From: Cecembia rubra
GTDB taxonomy: Bacteria; Bacteroidota; Bacteroidia; Cytophagales; Cyclobacteriaceae
Assembly (NCBI RefSeq): GCF_003014575.1
Contig: NZ_PYGF01000001.1
Coordinates: 868,001-932,000 of the forward strand
Reading direction: 5' to 3'
DNA length: 64,000 nucleotides
Positions 27,109 through 35,864 of this stretch are shown here, piece after piece (the first letter of the stretch is position 1; every line of letters starts with the position of its first letter). The notes below the pieces were generated by a model. It searched no databases. It saw only the letters and a list, made by a program, of their open reading frames with translations, and was not told the origin of the DNA. The position numbers and the translations under genes are program-made.

Positions 27109-29982
27109 ATGAAAAAATTACTACAGGTAATTCCTTTCTTAATTCTTGCTTTACCAAGTTTTGCCCAAGAATTTGGCATTCCATTTTCAAAGTATTATTC
27201 AAGCAAAGAGTACAATGGAGGTATTCAGAATTTCTCTATTGGTCAGGATCAAAATGGTTTGATTTACGTGGCAAATAATTTTGGGCTCCTGGAATATGAT
27301 GGCACTACCTGGGAAAGGCACCCCCTTCCCAATAGTACCAAAATCCGGGATTTGCTAATTGAAAACAATAAAAGGATCTACATTGCCGGGCAGGGACAAT
27401 TAGGTTATTTTAGACCGAACCATATTGGCAGGATGGAATTCATTTCATGGATTACCCAACTCCCATTGAAATACCAAAATGTAGAAGAAGTCTGGAAAAT
27501 TTTTAAAATCCACGAAAGGTTAATTTTCTGCACGATTAAGAATCTATTCATTTTCGATCAAAATGGAGCTTTGGTGAATATAATAGAAAGTATAGGCGAA
27601 TTTGAAAGCTTTCACCTCAGCAATAACCAACTCTATTTTCAAGATTCTGAAAAGGGGCTATTGAAGCTTGAAAAAAATGAAGCAGTTCTTCTTTCAGATA
27701 TGGCCAAACTGAAAACTGAACTATTGAGCGGAATTCTGGAAACTACTTCAGGGGAATTGCAGGTTTTCACCGAAAAGGGCGAAATTTACCTTTTTTCCTC
27801 TCAGAACCTAAACTCATGGAGTCCATTAAACCTGCCAAAACTTAGCAAAGTCAACAAGGCTATTAGACTAAGAAATGGGAATATTGCTGTCGGAACCCAG
27901 TATGACGGGCTGTACATTTTAAAGGAAAATGGAAGCCTTGAACTCCACATGAATCAGGAAAAAGGACTGCAAAACAATACTGTGATTTCAATTTTTGAAG
28001 ATAAGAGCGGTAATTTATGGCTAGGCCATAACAATGGTATTACACTTTTGGAATTGAGTTTACCTTTTAGGTTGCTTGGCCCAGAGAAAGGGATTTTGGG
28101 TACTGGCTATGCAGCCAAACTATTCCAAGAAGATATTTATTTGGGAACCAATATAGAGACAGGAAAAATGTCGGGGAGTGGAGAAAAAATAACTAAAATC
28201 TCTAATTCTGAGGGACAGGCTTACAGCTTTGGCCAAATTGAAGGAAATTTGTTAATGGGCCATAATGAAGGAGCATTTTTGATCAAAAACGACAGAGCAG
28301 ATCCTATTCCAGGAGTCAAAGGAGTCTGGGGTTTTCTCCCATTAAAAGACAGACCTAATTTGATTTTAGCAGGCACATACAAAGGCTTGGTTTTGTTTGA
28401 GGAAAAGAATGGAAACTACTTTTTTGTAAGAAAGCTTAAAGGTTTTGAGGAATCTTGCAGACTGATTCAACAGGATGAATTAGGGAATATTTGGATGTCA
28501 CATGGATATAAAGGAATTTATAAATTGTCCCTATCAGATGACCTGACAGAAGTAAACTATAAGTTTTATGGAAATAAGGAAGGTTTACCTACCAATTTAC
28601 TGAATTCGGTTTGGAAAATAGGTGGAAGGGTGGTTTTTACCACGGAATATGGGATATATATATACAATCCATCAACAGACAGGTTTGAAAAGGATGCTGT
28701 TTTTAGCCCCTATTTTGACAATGAATTTCTGATCACCAGTTTGGTAGAAGACCCGATTGGGAATATTTTTTATATCGGTAATAAAGAAGTGGGGGTTTTA
28801 GAAAAACAATCAGACGGCACTTTCCAAAAAAACCACCAGATTTTCAATAAGATAATTCCGCTATTGAACGATGATCTGCAAAATGTTTCACTCTTAAGGT
28901 CAAATGAGGTCCTGTTTGCTGCCAATGAGGGATTCATTTGGTACAAACTTGATATTAACAAAATCATGCCTCCTACTTATCCTGCCTTTATTAAAGCAGT
29001 ATATCTGACAAAACCAGGAGATTCGCTTTTGGCTTTGGGAAAGCATATTGAAATGATGGAACAAAAGTTCGGAACAGAAGGCAAGGGACTAGAACTCCCT
29101 TTTAACCAAGCTGATATTCGTTTTGAATTTACCAATAGTATCCCCAACAATGAAAATACCACCCAATTCAGATTTTGGCTGGAAGGTCTTGAAAGTGAAT
29201 ATGGGGAATGGACAAATAAAAGGGACAAGGCCTATACCAATCTGAGAGAAGGAAAATACACTTTTCATGTCCAAAGCAAAGATATCTATGGACAGATAGC
29301 AGAGGCTATACCTTTCAATTTCACCGTTCTACCACCTTGGTACAGAACCTCATTGGCGTGGTTCATCTATTTGATAGCATCAGTTCTTTTCTTATTGCTT
29401 GCCTACAAAAAGGTGGATAAACAATATCAAAAAAAGACTCAGGCCTTAACCGCCAGACAAAAGAAAGAATTGGAAGAAAAATCCAAAGATCTCAGAAACT
29501 CCCAACAAGAACTTGAAAAATTGAAAACTGAAAAATTAGAAGTTGAAATTGAGAATAAAAACAAGGAACTGGCCTCTGCTACCATGCATTTACTGAATAA
29601 AAATGGTTTTATAGATCAAACGAAATCCCAACTTTCGCTGATTATCAAAAAAAGTAAAAACCAAGAGGTTAAAAATGAGCTCCAAAAAGTCATACACAGC
29701 ATTGACAAGAATATTGCTGAAGATGACGATTGGAAGCAGTTTGAAATCCACTTTGATCAGGTTCATGGGGATTTTATGCACAGGTTTAAAAGGGCTTATC
29801 CAAATTTGAGCCCTCAGGAAATAAAATTGACAGCCTATTTAAGAATGAACCTTTCAACAAAAGAGATTGCCTTTTTGATGAATATTAGCCCGAGGGGAGT
29901 TGAAATTTCCCGATATAGGTTAAGAAAAAAACTGCAATTAGAAAGAAGTGACAACCTTCAGGAGTTTATTCTGAAGTTTTAA
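27109..29982 (+). CDS. Membrane sensor-regulator: beta-propeller, Y_Y_Y domain and LuxR-type HTH
   Basis: A 957-residue one-protein signalling system. A signal peptide (MKKLLQVIPFLILALPSFAQ) leads to a periplasmic propeller with two-component-regulator-propeller motifs such as SGNLWLGHNNGI and LGNIWMSHGYKGIYKL, then a Y_Y_Y domain (about 690-755). One transmembrane helix (about 747-767) is followed by a long charged coiled coil and a C-terminal helix-turn-helix (LSPQEIKLTAYLRMNLSTKEIAFLMNISPRGVEISRYRLRKKL). No histidine kinase or receiver domain is present, unlike hybrid two-component systems. Divergent placement suggests that it senses a breakdown product of the glycan and activates the SusC operon. 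Confidence 0.9.
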   Translation: MKKLLQVIPFLILALPSFAQEFGIPFSKYYSSKEYNGGIQNFSIGQDQNGLIYVANNFGLLEYDGTTWERHPLPNSTKIRDLLIENNKRIYIAGQGQLGYFRPNHIGRMEFISWITQLPLKYQNVEEVWKIFKIHERLIFCTIKNLFIFDQNGALVNIIESIGEFESFHLSNNQLYFQDSEKGLLKLEKNEAVLLSDMAKLKTELLSGILETTSGELQVFTEKGEIYLFSSQNLNSWSPLNLPKLSKVNKAIRLRNGNIAVGTQYDGLYILKENGSLELHMNQEKGLQNNTVISIFEDKSGNLWLGHNNGITLLELSLPFRLLGPEKGILGTGYAAKLFQEDIYLGTNIETGKMSGSGEKITKISNSEGQAYSFGQIEGNLLMGHNEGAFLIKNDRADPIPGVKGVWGFLPLKDRPNLILAGTYKGLVLFEEKNGNYFFVRKLKGFEESCRLIQQDELGNIWMSHGYKGIYKLSLSDDLTEVNYKFYGNKEGLPTNLLNSVWKIGGRVVFTTEYGIYIYNPSTDRFEKDAVFSPYFDNEFLITSLVEDPIGNIFYIGNKEVGVLEKQSDGTFQKNHQIFNKIIPLLNDDLQNVSLLRSNEVLFAANEGFIWYKLDINKIMPPTYPAFIKAVYLTKPGDSLLALGKHIEMMEQKFGTEGKGLELPFNQADIRFEFTNSIPNNENTTQFRFWLEGLESEYGEWTNKRDKAYTNLREGKYTFHVQSKDIYGQIAEAIPFNFTVLPPWYRTSLAWFIYLIASVLFLLLAYKKVDKQYQKKTQALTARQKKELEEKSKDLRNSQQELEKLKTEKLEVEIENKNKELASATMHLLNKNGFIDQTKSQLSLIIKKSKNQEVKNELQKVIHSIDKNIAEDDDWKQFEIHFDQVHGDFMHRFKRAYPNLSPQEIKLTAYLRMNLSTKEIAFLMNISPRGVEISRYRLRKKLQLERSDNLQEFILKF

Positions 29983-30430
29983 TTTGATTCTCAATTACGG
30001 AAGACCCATCAACTAGAATGAAGACACAAAACATATTTTAAGCTTTCCAAATCATATAACCGGTATATGGATAGGTCTAATCCAAATATCCTCTTTTTAA
30101 TTCCATACAAGCAAGGGAACCTTAAGTATTAACTCAAGGTTACTACTACTATAGGAAACCTATCCAAGTTTAGTTAACTTGTAAAACAAATTCCCAAAGG
30201 ACATGTACAGAAGTTCTATAGCAAAAATTTTTTCTGCAAACCTCCAGGGTATTGCTTTGCTATACATATGTACTACACATAACAAAGCCTTTGTAAAGTA
30301 ACCCCTGCTAATATTTTCTTGACTATTTAGCGGGGGAAAAATCCAAGAATTCCTTTCACTTCATTGAATCCTATTCAGAACAACAGTTTTGAAGGAATCC
30401 TATTCAAAAATTTATATAAAATCAATTTCA
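29983..30430. other. 448-base intergenic stretch, nothing recognised
   Basis: AT-rich spacer between the sensor-regulator and the Rnk/GreA-like gene. Only short, imperfect inverted repeats are seen. No ORF, tRNA-like fold or clear promoter box was found, although the promoter of the next gene must lie here. Confidence 0.5.
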
Positions 30431-30814
30431 ATGATACCTGTATTAAAAATCTCAGACCATCAGATCATTAAAAATCTGATAGAAAATGCTCACCCCAGCC
30501 AAAGAACAAAAGAAATGGGGTCCTTACAAAATGAATTGCGGAGGGCTAAAATAGTAGATGACAAAAAAATAAAAGACAATGTCATTCAGCTAAATTCTTA
30601 CTTCGAAGTTAGAGAAATCAGTAGTGGTAACCGACTTTGTTTTACCTTAACCTTACCTGCTGATGCTAATCTTCAAGATAAAAAAATCTCTATTCTTTCT
30701 CCTCTTGGAGTGGCCTTGATAGGATTCCAAGAAGGAAAAGAGTTTGAATGGCAACTTCCTGCTGGTGTCCGAAAATTTTTAATTGAAAAAGTTTCAAAGT
30801 CATTACCGGTCTAA
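30431..30814 (+). CDS. Rnk/GreA C-terminal-domain protein
   Basis: A 127-residue protein (start at 30431, MIPVLKISDHQ; an in-frame ATG at 30389 is less family-like). The C-terminal half, ISILSPLGVALIGFQEGKEFEWQLP, is the FKBP-like domain shared by GreA/GreB and Rnk, while the N-terminal part is a short helical region rather than the long GreA coiled coil. Such proteins bind RNA polymerase near its secondary channel or regulate nucleoside diphosphate kinase; which applies here is unknown. It stands alone, with a terminator behind it. Confidence 0.75.
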   Translation: MIPVLKISDHQIIKNLIENAHPSQRTKEMGSLQNELRRAKIVDDKKIKDNVIQLNSYFEVREISSGNRLCFTLTLPADANLQDKKISILSPLGVALIGFQEGKEFEWQLPAGVRKFLIEKVSKSLPV

Positions 30815-30834
30815 GCTTATTCCTCTTTCATTCC

Positions 30835-30876
30835 AACCTTGCTTTTCGAAAATTAAGAACAGCAAGGTTTTTTTAT
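30835..30876 (+). terminator. Terminator after the Rnk/GreA-like gene
   Basis: AACCTTGCT at 30835-30843 pairs with AGCAAGGTT at 30861-30869, a 17-base loop lies between, and a T run follows. Confidence 0.75.
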
Positions 30877-31082
30877 GTAGCCAATAAATTTTCATTTAAG
30901 AAAGAAATACAATCCCAATCCTATTAATCGATCTTTAGTATTTCTAATAGTGGCATTATCAGTGTGGGAATGACAGCAGCGCTATTGAATATGGCCCTTT
31001 AATTTATATGGATATTATGTTGTTGGATCCCAAAACCAATTTGCCTTTTTGTATTAATTTGCTGAAACCCTACATTGGATCC

Positions 31083-31514
31083 CTAATGATCTGATTCAGC
31101 AGCCTTCTTTAAGGCCTTATTCATATGTTCGAAGCTTTCCCTCGTCTGCTGGCCAATTTTCTTTAAGATCATCTTACTCATTAGGCCTGAAAAATTCTCC
31201 CCATGGATCAATTTCACCTGATTAGGGTGGATTTCTTCGATATGAAAAAAATGATGCCCATCAAAGAGTCCTTTAAACCATAATTTTCCTTGCCAATCAA
31301 AGTACTTATTGGGTTCTACTTTTAAAACCTTGGGTTTAAAAGTTATGAATCTATCGCCATTTTTCATGGTATTGACCAAATAGCTTTCAGGAATCGCCAG
31401 ACCTTGACTCTTTACAATAAATGGATTCCAATGCTGATATTTATCGAAATCGGTGAGAATATCCCAAACCTTTTCTTTGGAAGCATTAATAATAATTTCT
31501 GTCCTGATTTTCAT
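31083..31514 (-). CDS. SRPBCC (START/Bet v1-like) domain protein
   Basis: A 143-residue single-domain protein of the SRPBCC superfamily. It starts with INASKEKVWDILTDFDKYQHWNPFI, the usual first strand, two short helices and the turn before the W-N-P-F motif, and ends with the long C-terminal helix (ESFEHMNKALKKAAE). Members bind hydrophobic ligands; the ligand here is unknown. It lies 70 bases from the start of the Crp/Fnr gene on the same strand and may be co-transcribed with it. Confidence 0.85.
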   Translation of the reverse strand: MKIRTEIIINASKEKVWDILTDFDKYQHWNPFIVKSQGLAIPESYLVNTMKNGDRFITFKPKVLKVEPNKYFDWQGKLWFKGLFDGHHFFHIEEIHPNQVKLIHGENFSGLMSKMILKKIGQQTRESFEHMNKALKKAAESDH

Positions 31515-31584
31515 TACCTTAAGTTTAGAAGCTTATTGCAAAGGTAGATGTTGATTACCCCTGGGTTCATTAACAATTGTTAAT

Positions 31585-32163
31585 TTATTCAGATTCCTTC
31601 AACCTTTTCCTTATCCGGCTCAGGCTCACCGGTGTGATACCTAAAAATGAAGCAATATAATGCTGCGGAACACGCAGAAGTAGGTCTTTATGTTCTTCTT
31701 CAAACTTTCGGTATCTTTCTTCCGGACTATCTAAAATAAAGGAAGACAGAATTCGCTGTGCATTGATAAAGCGCAGTTCCGCTACTTTTCTGGTAATGAT
31801 ATGCATTTTGGGTAAAGTCTGGTAGAGTTCCTCCATGCCCTTTTTATCAATGACCAATAACTCACATTCCTCCAAAGTTTCCAAAGTTTGATTGCTCGGT
31901 TGTTGTTTTAAAAAAGAATCATAACTGCTGGCAAAGAGGCCTTCCTGAAAAATAAAACCGGTTATCTCCTCCCCTTCTTTGGTGTAATACAAACGGATCA
32001 ACCCCTTATTGATAAAATAAACCTCTTTGGCTACCTGCCCTTCTTCTGCCAATTTAAATTTTTTGGGTACCTGACGGAATACAAATGCTTCTTCCAAGAT
32101 TGCTTTCTCCTTTTCAGAAAGTTCTACTAGATTTTTTAATGTGTTATGAAAAAGCTGGCGCAT
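31585..32163 (-). CDS. Crp/Fnr-family transcriptional regulator
   Basis: A 192-residue regulator. An N-terminal cyclic-nucleotide-binding fold (FKLAEEGQVAKEVYFINKGLIRLYY) is joined by a long helix to a winged helix with the recognition segment YIASFLGITPVSLSRIRKRL. No N-terminal cysteine cluster is present, so it is not an oxygen-sensing FNR. Proteins of this shape are abundant in Bacteroidota and mostly uncharacterised. The SRPBCC gene downstream is a possible target. Confidence 0.9.
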   Translation of the reverse strand: MRQLFHNTLKNLVELSEKEKAILEEAFVFRQVPKKFKLAEEGQVAKEVYFINKGLIRLYYTKEGEEITGFIFQEGLFASSYDSFLKQQPSNQTLETLEECELLVIDKKGMEELYQTLPKMHIITRKVAELRFINAQRILSSFILDSPEERYRKFEEEHKDLLLRVPQHYIASFLGITPVSLSRIRKRLKESE

Positions 32164-32304
32164 ATAGAAAATACAGATCCAAATACAAAATAGCTAAATT
32201 GGTTAAAATCCTTCAAGCCAGTTCAAATAACTGAAATCCTTTTTAGAATCCAATTTCTTTCCTTAGCATCTATAAATCCTTAACCATTTTGTTTAATATG
32301 ATCA

Positions 32305-32463
32305 TCCGAAATCATACCACTATCTCAATTTCAAAGAATTTACATGTAAATTAGAATTAATATCCACGAATAAATGTCCGCCAAGACGGACATTTATTCA
32401 TGGATATTGGTTTGAAATCGTAGGTTTATTCTATCGTGATGATTCTACTGGCAAGAAAGCGGA
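32305..32463. repeat. Intergenic MITE-like element, copy A
   Basis: A 159-base element with imperfect 15-base terminal inverted repeats (32305-32319 and 32449-32463). The first 80 bases align clearly with copy B at 37583 (shared ATCATACCACTA, AGAATTTA, TAAATTAGAAT, CCAAG.CGGA). It contains a long internal hairpin (see 32359-32408). No target-site duplication could be recognised. Confidence 0.6.
32359..32408. repeat. 22-bp near-perfect stem-loop inside element copy A
   Basis: Bases 32359-32380 pair with 32387-32408, with one G-T mismatch and the loop CCAAGA. The stem centre is ATAAATGTCCG/CGGACATTTAT. It lacks the T run of a terminator on either side. It is in the gap between the Crp/Fnr gene and the oxidoreductase gene. 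Confidence 0.85.
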
Positions 32464-32536
32464 CAATCGTGTTTTTTAATAAGATTTAGCCAGGAATCAA
32501 AGTTTTTTTTGACTGGAATTTGTTTGTTAGCCCAAT

Positions 32537-33544
32537 TCAAAATCCATAGTAGGTTTTCACCAATTCATCCATCACCCAATTGGTCCTTGCTCCTGAATTT
32601 CCGGTACTTGGACATTTCCCCCTTCCTAAAAGGTCTTCCACAATGGATTTGATAAGAGGTTGTTGGATATGGTAAGGCAATTCCAGTTCAAAGTGCTGCC
32701 TGTCTTCCCCGTCTTTTTCCAGGGTAAATTCTCCTTTGCCAAAGATCTCGAAACTGATTTTACCTTTGCTGCCATAGATGGTAATCTCATCAACTTCAGC
32801 ACTTTGAGAGGCTGTAAAACACCAGTTTCCAGAGCCTATCACTCCATTCTCAAAAACAAAACTGCCAACAACCAAATCTTCTGCTTCATAAGCCCTGGCC
32901 TGATTGACAGCGAATCCCTGGACTTTTTGAACCGGTCCAAAAAAGAAATCCAAAAGATCCAATTGATGGGAAGCCAGGTCAAAGAAATAGCCTCCGCCGG
33001 CAACTTTAGGATCGATCCTCCAATTATTCTCCAAGTGTACTACTATATCTGGCTTAAGAACCTGTTTGAGGTTGATATGGACAGTCCTTACCTCTCCTAT
33101 TGCTCCTTCCTCCATCATTTTTTTGATCTGTAAAAAGTGGGGCAATGCCCTTCTGTAATAAGCCACATAGAGTGGAACATTTGCTCTTTCACAGACAGCA
33201 ATCATTTCTTGGCATTCAGCATAATTCCTGGCCATGGGCTTCTCAACATACACCGGCTTACCTGCTTCTGCTGCCAATTTGGTATATGGTAAATGCATAT
33301 GCGGCGGGGTAGCAATGTAAACCGCATTGACATCGGGATCATCAACAAGGTCCTGGGCTGAGGTGTACCATTTGGGAACGCCATGTCTTGCTGCATAATC
33401 TCTGACCTTATCCTCATCCCTTCGCATGACAGCGACCAGTTTGCTGTTCGGCACCAGGTTCATGGCAGGGGCAGATTTTCTTTCGCAAACATTTCCTACG
33501 CCAATCACCCCCCATCTGACCTCATTGTCTTTTATTTTTTTCAT
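32537..33544 (-). CDS. Gfo/Idh/MocA-family NAD(P)-dependent oxidoreductase
   Basis: A 335-residue sugar-type oxidoreductase. The start at 33544 (MKKIKDNEVRWGVIGVGNV) is preferred; the longer frame begins 33 codons earlier with non-family sequence. The Rossmann motif GVIGVGNVCERKSAPAM, AVYIATPPHMHLPY, the catalytic-lysine motif YVEKPMARN and the later GGYFFDLASHQLDLLDFFFG (with the conserved His) are all present. No signal peptide. The substrate is unknown. It is divergent from the DinB gene at 33734. Confidence 0.93.
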   Translation of the reverse strand: MKKIKDNEVRWGVIGVGNVCERKSAPAMNLVPNSKLVAVMRRDEDKVRDYAARHGVPKWYTSAQDLVDDPDVNAVYIATPPHMHLPYTKLAAEAGKPVYVEKPMARNYAECQEMIAVCERANVPLYVAYYRRALPHFLQIKKMMEEGAIGEVRTVHINLKQVLKPDIVVHLENNWRIDPKVAGGGYFFDLASHQLDLLDFFFGPVQKVQGFAVNQARAYEAEDLVVGSFVFENGVIGSGNWCFTASQSAEVDEITIYGSKGKISFEIFGKGEFTLEKDGEDRQHFELELPYHIQQPLIKSIVEDLLGRGKCPSTGNSGARTNWVMDELVKTYYGF

Positions 33545-33733
33545 GTTTGAAATATAATCAACTTTATGAAAGCAGGAAAGCCAGCTGTCCACCCTTCTAT
33601 TTATATTTAAAGCATGCTGAGCCAAAAAAATCTTTTCCTTCAACTTTTCAAAAAATTTGAAAAATCAGTTCAAAATACTTTAAATTTCAGTAGCTAAACA
33701 TCGACAAGAGCACTTTTATACCGCTTCTATTTT

Positions 33734-34258
33734 ATGACCGAACCATTGAAATACCCTGTTGGTACTTTTAGAGTACAAGGTGAATTTTCTGAAAGCCAGA
33801 TCAATACCTACATTCAGGATATCAAAGAATTTCCTGGATTGCTGAAAAAAGAAGTTTCCAAACTTGATGAAAAGGACCTGGATACAACTTACAGACCAGG
33901 AGGCTGGACTTTGAGGCAAGTGATCCATCACTGTGCGGATAGCCATATGAACAGTTTTATCCGGTTCAAACTTGCACTAACTGAAGAAAACCCTACTGTT
34001 AAGCCATATCATGAAGATTTATGGGCCAAAGGACTTGATTATCTAGAAATGCCAGTATCTGATTCTATTTCCATCTTAGAAGGACTTCATGCCAGATGGG
34101 TCAAACTATTGGAAGCGATGCAAGCAAGTGATTTCAAAAGGACATTTTACCATCCCGAGATGAAAAAAGAAGTAGCCTTGGATCGAAACCTCGCCATGTA
34201 TTCCTGGCATTGTAAGCATCATTTGGGGCATATCAAGATTATTTCAAGCACAAAATAA
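33734..34258 (+). CDS. DinB/YfiT-like putative metal-dependent bacillithiol transferase
   Basis: A 174-residue four-helix-bundle protein of the DinB superfamily, closest to the YfiT/BstA group by its start (YPVGTF..GEFSESQINTYIQDI) and the WTLRQVIHHCADSHMNSFIRFKLAL helix. Metal-binding histidines are HHCADSH and the C-terminal WHCKHHLGHIK. The family includes thiol-S-transferases that use bacillithiol. The persulfide dioxygenase in this window would fit such a thiol, but that link is only inferred. HMG-CoA lyase follows at 55 bases. Confidence 0.87.
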   Translation: MTEPLKYPVGTFRVQGEFSESQINTYIQDIKEFPGLLKKEVSKLDEKDLDTTYRPGGWTLRQVIHHCADSHMNSFIRFKLALTEENPTVKPYHEDLWAKGLDYLEMPVSDSISILEGLHARWVKLLEAMQASDFKRTFYHPEMKKEVALDRNLAMYSWHCKHHLGHIKIISSTK

Positions 34259-34313
34259 AGCCTAAATAAAAATAGATTTTGGAAATTGAACATACTGGCC
34301 TTAGTTTCAAGCC

Positions 34314-35162
34314 ATGATTAAATTGATCGAATGCCCAAGGGATGCCATGCAGGGTAGAGAACGCTTTATTGATACAGCCATCAAAGCGGCATATATTAAC
34401 CAGTTGTTGCAGGTTGGTTTTGACACAGTAGATTTCGGGAGTTTTGTAAGCCCTAAAGCCATACCCCAGATGAGGGATACTGCCGAAGTGCTTTCACTTT
34501 TGGACCTGCACCAATCCAAATCAAAATTACTTGCCATTGTCGCCAATGAAAGAGGTGCCAATGAAGCCTTATTTTTTGAAGAAATCGATTATTTGGGTTT
34601 CCCCTTATCTCTTTCAGAAACCTTCCAACAAAGAAACACCAACAAGTCCATACAAGAGGCGCTTGTTACGATAGAAGAAATACAGAATCTGTGCGAAACA
34701 AAAGGTAAAACTTTGGTGACATACCTGAGTATGGGATTTGGAAATCCTTATGGGGATCCCTATTCTCCTGATCTGGTTGCTGAATTTGTTAAAAATCTCA
34801 ATGACCTTGACATAAAAATCATTTCTTTTGCGGACACGATTGGCTCGGCCGAACCTTCCCTAATAGCCGAACTCTACAAAGTAAATGCAGAGACCTATCC
34901 TACTATAGAATTCGGAATGCACCTGCATACCAGACCTCAGGACTTGAGACCAAAAATTGAAGCTGCCCTAAACGCGGGTTGCAAAAGGTTTGACGGCGCC
35001 CTCAAAGGCTTTGGAGGCTGCCCTATGGCAAAAGATGAACTCGTAGGAAATGTGGCGACAGAAAACCTGATCCGTATTTTGGAAGAAAAGGGATACGAAA
35101 ACCATCTGGATAAAAATGAATTTTCCGAAGCCATGAAATTGGCCCAGGTGGTTTTTAGCTGA
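34314..35162 (+). CDS. Hydroxymethylglutaryl-CoA lyase
   Basis: A 282-residue TIM-barrel enzyme of the HMGL-like family, cleaving HMG-CoA to acetyl-CoA and acetoacetate in leucine degradation. It begins with LIECPRDAMQG, the metal/substrate motif at the end of strand 1, and has DFGSFVSPKAIPQM, FADTIGSAEP, FGMHLHTRP (metal-binding HxH) and the Cys loop in FGGCPMAKDELVGNVATE. Other leucine-degradation genes are absent nearby. No signal sequence. Confidence 0.92.
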   Translation: MIKLIECPRDAMQGRERFIDTAIKAAYINQLLQVGFDTVDFGSFVSPKAIPQMRDTAEVLSLLDLHQSKSKLLAIVANERGANEALFFEEIDYLGFPLSLSETFQQRNTNKSIQEALVTIEEIQNLCETKGKTLVTYLSMGFGNPYGDPYSPDLVAEFVKNLNDLDIKIISFADTIGSAEPSLIAELYKVNAETYPTIEFGMHLHTRPQDLRPKIEAALNAGCKRFDGALKGFGGCPMAKDELVGNVATENLIRILEEKGYENHLDKNEFSEAMKLAQVVFS

Positions 35163-35240
35163 TCAATCCCCAATTATTACCGCTTGAAGTTTAATTTTTC
35201 TTAGCTCTAAGGATAGGTATATCTTTGGGGATAGAAAGAC

Positions 35241-35798
35241 ATGAAAAGAATTTCCATCATAGCCAATCTTACCAGAATTCACCGGAGGATCCATAAGTGG
35301 GTTAGCATTCCTTTTGTGTTTTTTCTTATCCTAATAGGGGTTACTGCGATTTTACTGGCTTGGAAAAAAGAACTGCATTTGATTCCTAAGACCCAAAAAA
35401 CCAAGATGGAATCACCCTCTACTTGGATTCCTGTTGAAAAAATCCTGGAGATTGGCAGTCAGTATATGAGGGATAGTTTGCATAAGGAAAGTATTATAGA
35501 CCGCTTGGATATTCGACCGGAAAAAGGCATCGTTAAGATCATTTTCAAATACCATTTTACAGAAGTCCAGATAGATGGATACTCGGGAGAGATCCTATCT
35601 GTAGCCCAAAGAAATTCTGACCTTATTGAAAAAATCCACGATGGAAGCATTTTGGATTTTTGGGGAAGATCAGATTCGGAATCCAGTAAACAAATTTATT
35701 CCACTTTAACCTCCTTAGCTTTGATTGTATTGGGTATTTCCGGGTTTTATCTATGGTATAATCCCAAAAGAATGAAAAAGATTAAAAAAGGCTCTTAG
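35241..35798 (+). CDS. PepSY-associated transmembrane protein
   Basis: A 185-residue protein with one helix near the N terminus (about 20-41, after the basic HRRIHKWVS) and one near the C terminus (about 152-172). The loop between is a PepSY-like periplasmic domain (VQIDGYSGEILSVAQ, IEKIHDGSILDFWGR). It is shorter than the four-helix PepSY_TM proteins of the iron-reduction family and lacks their extra histidines. A role in iron or haem handling is possible but unsupported here. Confidence 0.82.
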   Translation: MKRISIIANLTRIHRRIHKWVSIPFVFFLILIGVTAILLAWKKELHLIPKTQKTKMESPSTWIPVEKILEIGSQYMRDSLHKESIIDRLDIRPEKGIVKIIFKYHFTEVQIDGYSGEILSVAQRNSDLIEKIHDGSILDFWGRSDSESSKQIYSTLTSLALIVLGISGFYLWYNPKRMKKIKKGS

Positions 35799-35864
35799 TT
35801 AGGCTGCAACAAAAGGTGTTTTTTTTGCCTAATTTTTATATTTGTTGAATAGCAGGACCCCAAT

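Noticed and set aside
32660-33133. 157-codon plus-strand frame
   Set aside because: It lies wholly inside the Gfo/Idh/MocA oxidoreductase gene on the other strand and has shadow-type composition.
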